DNA of 64,000 bases, from NCBI RefSeq assembly GCF_038502225.1, contig NC_091325.1:34387847-34451846 (forward strand), read 5' to 3'. Every line of letters starts with the position of its first letter. Position 1 is the stretch's first letter. This DNA is from Cherax quadricarinatus. Its lineage: Eukaryota; Arthropoda; Malacostraca; Decapoda; Parastacidae. The notes below the pieces were generated by a model. That model was not told the origin of the DNA. It searched no databases and worked only from the letters and a program-made list of their open reading frames with translations. A program made the position numbers and the translations under genes. Positions 59,406 through 64,000 of this stretch are shown piece by piece.

Positions 59406-62400
59406 ATGGATACATTACAAATCTTTTCATGGAATATTGCTTCCATCAGGAAGCGGTTGCCTGACTTACATCATATTAGTGCAACCAAGAATACTGATGT
59501 CATCTGTTTGCAGGAATGTAGATTGAAAGATGGAGCACCTCCACCAAACTTGCCTGGATATGCAACTTATAACCTAAGGTCAACCAACTGTTGTGTGATG
59601 TATGTCAGAAAGAACTTGCCACATTCACTCCTTTCCTTGCAGAGTCGAGTTAACATGCAGTATCATGGTGTCAAAGTATATGCAGGCGATTTTTCCATAA
59701 ACATTTTTAATCTCTATGCCGCAGCGAACCAGCTTCGACCTGATGCTTTACCAGATCGCATCAATAGTGAACCTACCATCATTCTTGGAGATTTTAATGT
59801 CAGACATAAGAATATTGGTGGGTCTATAACAAACACCAATGGAACTAAACTAGTGAGATTGCTAAATGAGCATGATAATGTTCGAATTGTGGGCACTACT
59901 GAGCCTACTCACATATATGGTGGCATACTAGATCTGTGTCTTGGATTTAATACATCATATACGATGCATGACTCTGTCATAGTTGATGATCTTCTATCTG
60001 ATCACTTCCCAAGACTAACAACTGTCAATCTTGATCACATCTCCAGCAATCAAGGAGCTAAATACAGAAGGAGGAAACTTATTCTCAAACCAGAACACAG
60101 AGACAACTTTATTAACCACTTGGATCAATGGTATAAGAATTACGAGCCCATTGGCACACAAAAATTTAATGATGATTTAATTACCACTATTGAGAGTGTT
60201 CTCACAGATCAAGTGGGCAGGAATAGGAAACAAAGACCCGCCACTATAAATAACAATAAAAACCAATGTAAATACTATAATGATCCACAGCTGCGCAATC
60301 TAACACATGCAGCTAGGAGGATTGGTAAAGCATACCGTGAATGTAGAACCCCAGACCTGCTCAGAACGTTCCAAGCTGCACTAACAAATGCAAGGAATAG
60401 AAAGGAAGAACTTAGGCAACAGGAATGGGAACAGTTTGTTAGTGGATTAAATAGGTCCACCCCTTTGAGTTTGGCTTGGAAAGGTATAAATAAAATAACC
60501 AGGAAAAAGACTGGCAATGTTGCTCATCCCTTTCCTCTTGAAAAAGCAAATGACCTCATAAATGACTGGTCCAAAACATCCAGGCATGAAAACCTTCCAT
60601 CTCATATTAGAAAAAATTTAGAGAGTACTTCTGAAGAAATGTTGAAACTGATTAATTTTATGAGCCAAAATATTGATGAGAGTGATTGCCTCTTTACCGA
60701 GTATGAATTAGATAATGCATTAACCAAAGGTCGATCAACTGCTCCTGGAGAGGATGGTATAACCTATGATATTCTCAGAACTCTAAGGCACGTGCCTGAT
60801 AACCCTTTGTTGGCACTGTATAATCTCAGTTACATTGAGGGCGTTCTTCCTACTTCCTGGACCAATAGTCTCATTGTGCCTATCCCTAAGCCCCAACAGC
60901 CTGATACATTTAGGCCGATCTCCTTAACTAGTTGTCTTTGTAAAACTTTTGAAAGAATGATGCTTAACAGACTGTACTACAGAATCAGACATCAACTTTC
61001 CCCCTACCTCTATGGGTTCATGAAAGGTAAAAGTGTGCAGAACTGTATTTCCACCTTTCTCACTGCACACACCTCTACTAGTTTTACCACTTTTCTTGAT
61101 CTAAAATCTGCATTTGATATTGCGAACAGAACCGTTATACTACATGAACTAGCCAAAATGAATATTGGTGGTAGCCTACTCTGCTGGATAATAGGATACC
61201 TGTCAAATAGAGTATCCTCTGTCCTTTACCAAGGCTTCAGAAGTGATTCTAAAGAAATGTCTTTAGGTACACCGCAGGGAGGAGTTCTTAGTCCCATGCT
61301 ATTTAATATTCTGATTAATGCTCTCCTAAATGCTCTACCTGCCTCACCTAAACATATAGCTATAAGCTATGCTGATGATATCATGATCCATACAACAGGG
61401 CATAAGAAGATGAATACCATTCTTAATGAAGTTCAAGCAATTTGTAATCGACTAGGCCTCATAATATCTTCCTCTAAAACTAAGATATTAACAAGCAAAC
61501 GACATCCCCCACCCATCTATTTGCAGGGTGAGATCATTAGATACGTTAAAACTTACAGATATCTTGGTGTAGATGTACCCTTTAACACATCCACTATACC
61601 ACAACTAAACAAGAAATGTAAAGCTAGGCTAAATGCTCTCAAAGCTGTTGCTGGCTACAACCCCAACTAAGGTGCTAATGTGAGAAACGTGAGAATGATG
61701 TACATAGCCTATGTTAGGTCCTTAATTGATTATGCTGCTCCCATGTTGATATTAGCTAGAGAAAGTTCTCTCCGACCCTTGGAGTTAATGCAAAATGAAG
61801 CTCTCAGGATTATTCTTGGCTGTCCCAGATCTACAAAAGTTCTTAACATGAGGAAGGAGCTTGGTATTTCTAGTATCAGTGATAGGATTGTTGAAATTAA
61901 CACTGTACTCGATATTAGAATGTTGAGAAACGAACCAGACACTGTCACAGTGAATCTTACCAAGTGTCTAGAGGTAAATACACACAGATCTAAATGGATT
62001 GTGAAAACGTGCAATTGCATTAAGTTTTATAACCTGCATTAACTGTATCACTGTAGGCAACAAGAGCATTTCACCCCTCCATGGAAGATGTGTTCATTTA
62101 ATATCACATACCTACAAGTCCCTCCCAAGAAGCTCATTGCTAGTAATCCCTTCCTTAAATCTCTTGTTAGAGCAACTGCTCAAGAAGAAATTTCTCACCT
62201 AGCTGGTAGTAACAAGTTATCACAAGTTATATACACTGATGGATCTAAACAGGAGTCTTCTGGCAGGGCTGCATCTGCTCTTGTTGCCACCTCCCTAGTT
62301 AAGAACGATAATAAATTTGTTGAGTTAGGCATAAGAATTAACAACTGGGCGTCTACACTGCAAACTGAATTGTTTGCAATTCTAATGGCGCTAAAGCTAA

Positions 62401-63080
62401 CCTATGACACTGAGCTTGACTCTATCATCATTACTGATTCTATGTCATCATTGAAGGCTCTTGGCTCATATAATGACTCCAACAACATGCTCATTGGGGA
62501 AGCCAGGTATAGATACTCAAAAATTAGGGACAAAGGAATTAATGTACAATTGCTATGGATCCCATCACACATTGGATTACTCCATCATGATAAAGTTGAT
62601 ATATTAGCCAAGAAGAGTGTCCAGAAGGAGAATGTAGAATATAACTTTGGTATAACTGTGTCTAGCATTAGGAATAATAATAGGAGAGAAGTAAATAATG
62701 AAAATGATTGTTATAGGAATGCAGTTAGAAGCCTGAGTAGATATATAACCCACTATGATAACATGAACGTAGATAAGTATGTTTATGGAGCAACTTGCAA
62801 TGTGAACAGACTGACTGATGTTGTAGTGGCCAGGCTTAGGCTTGGTTACAAGTACTTCTGGCAGTTTGGGAGACACACAGATGATGATCAAACTAAATGT
62901 AAATTATGTGATCAGGCATATGGTCACTCTCTTGAACACTATGTGCTTAATTGTCCACTTATTGAGGAACACAGAGACAGACAGTATAATAACCTATGTG
63001 ACATGTCAAGATATCTTATTAATGAAAATAAGATACCAGATATACTAAGCAAATTTCCTAAATTTGCTTGTAACAGATAA
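59406..63080 (+). pseudogene. LINE-I ORF2: endonuclease, reverse transcriptase, RNase H, two breaks
   Basis: 59406-61670 carries endonuclease motifs (FSWNIASIRK, ICLQECRLKDG, IILGDFNVRH, SDHFPRL) and RT (APGEDGITYD, FRPISLTSCLCKTFERM, YGFMKGKSVQNC, TFLDLKSAFDIANR, GTPQGGVLSPMLF, ISYADDIMIH). A TAA at 61668 precedes a shifted frame 61680-62042 (RNVRMMYIAYVRSLIDYAAP, EALRIILGCPRST). A stop near 62040 is followed by 62088-63080 with RNase H: YTDGSKQ, TELFAIL, ITDSMSSL and WIPSHIGL plus D. Then a terminal CKLCDQAYGHSLEHYVLNC finger. RNase H plus gag knuckles place it in the I superfamily. All catalytic residues survive, so decay is slight. Confidence 0.9.
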
Positions 63081-63249
63081 GTGAACTATAGATATGTAGA
63101 TATAAATCCATGTGTATTCCTGTTAACCCTTTGGGGCCTAGTTCCTAGGCCTTTTGTGTATCCATATGCTCTCGCGCTACCATCCACGGGATGGATATGG
63201 GGTGCACAATGAACTAGCCACTTCGGTGGCAAAATCTAAATCTAAAATC

Positions 63250-63346
63250 GAAAGATGAGAATAGAATTTGTCTGATGTTTGGTGAAACTAATGCGATTTT
63301 AAATATAAATGAAAATAGAACAGTGATAGTGCATACACGAGTATAG
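63250..63346 (+). pseudogene. Maverick major capsid protein, C-terminal tail
   Basis: After the LINE-I 3' end, one frame gives CLMFGETNAILNINENR followed by TVIVHTRV and TAG at 63344. The pattern (hydrophobic)-F/YGE.NAI..IN.NR.V.V resembles the last strand of Maverick capsid proteins. It lies 3 bp before the next gene. The piece is short, so recognition depends on context. Confidence 0.65.
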
Positions 63347-63349
63347 ACC

Positions 63350-63558
63350 ATGAATTGTGAAGAGATAAATATTGCCTTGAAACATCATACGGGAAGATAT
63401 GCCTCGTATTTGTGATGTTTTGCCGCAAATAATATAAATGAAGTTATTATGAGGATAAAAGATAAGCCGGTAATTTCCATCATTAATATATTGAACGATC
63501 AAGATGAAAATATGGGTCATTGGATTACTATATATGTGAACAAACACATATTATTATA
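63350..63558 (+). pseudogene. Maverick adenain-type cysteine protease, N-terminal half, nonsense codon and truncation
   Basis: ATG 63350 is 3 bp after the capsid stop. It reads MNCEEINIALKHHTGRYASY, then TGA at 63413-63415, then CFAANNINEVIMRI, KPVISIINILNDQ and MGHWITIYVN. The GHW with its histidine (63515-63523) is the first catalytic block of adenovirus/Ulp1-type proteases that process virion precursors. The catalytic Asp/Asn and Cys blocks are not found: after about 63545 the sequence becomes repeat DNA. Either a further insertion or a truncation has removed them. Confidence 0.75.
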
Positions 63559-63564
63559 ACGTAT

Positions 63565-63600
63565 TTATTAGAAAACGTTTCGGTCCTGGGACCTTGATCA
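63565..63600. repeat. 'aaacgtttcggtcctgggaccttgatcac' repeat fragment
   Basis: Resembles the fragment at 24030-24105. It marks the junction between the broken protease and the palindrome. Confidence 0.6.
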
Positions 63601-63610
63601 CTTCTAACAT

Positions 63611-64000
63611 ACAGAGGTAGAAAGACATTATATATATAGGCGGAGAGTGAGATGTGACGCACGTGACCTGAGGAATGTCATAAGAACATAAGAATGGAGG
63701 AACACTGTAGAAGGCCTACTGGCCCATGCGAGGCAGGTCCTTATCAAAACAACCTCTGTCTATGATGAGGACCAGTAGACGATGAAATCATGTGACTCCT
63801 GTGTTGTTGGGTTGGTCACATGATTTCATCGTCTACTGGTCCTCATCATAGACAGAGGTTGTTTTGATAAGGACCTGCCTCGCATGGGCCAGTAGGCCTT
63901 CTACAGTGTTCCTCCATTCTTATGTTCTTATGACATTCCTCAGGTCACGTGCGTCACATCTCACTCTCCGCCTATATATATAATGTCTTTCTACCTCTGT
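63611..64000. repeat. long near-perfect palindrome reaching the window end
   Basis: The arm 63611-63797 is the reverse complement of 63814-64000, with a loop of about 16 bp at 63798-63813. Each arm contains the LINE-D 3' terminus (cataagaacataagaatgg...ggcaggtcctt) and a short (TA)n. It may extend past the window. Confidence 0.93.

Larger units (their letters stand above)
54616..63246 (+). mobile_element. LINE-I (I/Nimb-type with RNase H), about 8.6 kb, inserted in the capsid gene
   Basis: It contains a 3.1-kb 5' region, gag-like ORF1, ORF2 with endonuclease, RT and RNase H, and a 3' end with repeats of AAATCT at 63228-63246. Capsid coding stops at about 54615 and resumes at about 63250. The 5' boundary is inferred from loss of capsid sequence, so some of the 5' region might be another insertion. 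Confidence 0.85.
35100..63558. mobile_element. endogenous Maverick/Polinton (adintovirus-like) element, inactive, with three nested LINEs
   Basis: Viral genes are recognised in this order: PolB (-), packaging ATPase, integrase, 109-aa protein, minor virion protein candidate, penton-like protein, 110-aa protein, major capsid protein, protease (all +). Intergenic gaps are tiny or overlapping, as in compact viral genomes. LINE insertions occupy about 37949-41787, 46029-51625 and 54616-63246. The left limit is estimated from the PolB stop (35231) plus 3' UTR. The right end is outside the window or lost. Terminal inverted repeats were not identified. Confidence 0.88.

Overview
The window looks like nuclear DNA of a decapod crustacean, most likely a freshwater crayfish. 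This is inferred from long (TA)n and (AC)n arrays, TTAGG-like telomere motifs, many LINE families and dispersed 'aaacgtttcg' repeats. I recognise no host gene, tRNA or rRNA. Almost everything is mobile or tandemly repeated DNA.

Regions: 1-8.9 kb holds a nearly full-length LINE (family A, +), a piggyBac remnant, and a truncated family B LINE (-) split by a second family A copy. 8.9-15.4 kb holds a 20-bp minisatellite, microsatellites, a MITE and LINE fragments (A, C, E). 15.4-17.7 kb is a CR1-like LINE (family D, -) with a SINE inserted. 17.7-29 kb is mainly tandem repeats, including about 83 copies of a 21-bp unit, plus large fold-back repeats and decayed LINE pieces. 29.2-30.1 kb is an intact ORF from the C-terminal part of a retroelement with a PD-(D/E)XK-like nuclease signature. 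30-33.5 kb holds MITEs in (TA)n and an RTE-like LINE (G, -). 33.6-35.1 kb is GC-rich and irregular repeats ending in CRE-like TGACGTCA motifs.

The main discovery is at about 35.2-63.55 kb: a broken endogenous Maverick/Polinton (adintovirus-like) element. On the minus strand it has a protein-primed family B DNA polymerase with two predicted introns. Diverging from it on the plus strand, and closely packed, are: packaging ATPase, chromodomain integrase, a 109-aa GGxL-tailed protein, a minor virion protein candidate, a penton-like protein, a 110-aa glycine-rich protein, the major capsid protein and an adenain-type protease. Three LINEs have inserted into it: family H (about 3.8 kb) in the polymerase, family B (about 5.6 kb) in the minor virion protein gene, and family I (about 8.6 kb) in the capsid gene. 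Without them the visible element is only about 10 kb.

Nonsense codons, frameshifts and a 43-bp tandem duplication show this copy is inactive, although some homopolymer indels could be sequencing errors. The gene set matches an integrating, capsid-forming DNA virus: integrase for insertion, polymerase for self-replication, and ATPase, protease and capsid proteins for virions. The window ends inside a long palindrome just after the truncated protease, so the right end of the element is not visible.
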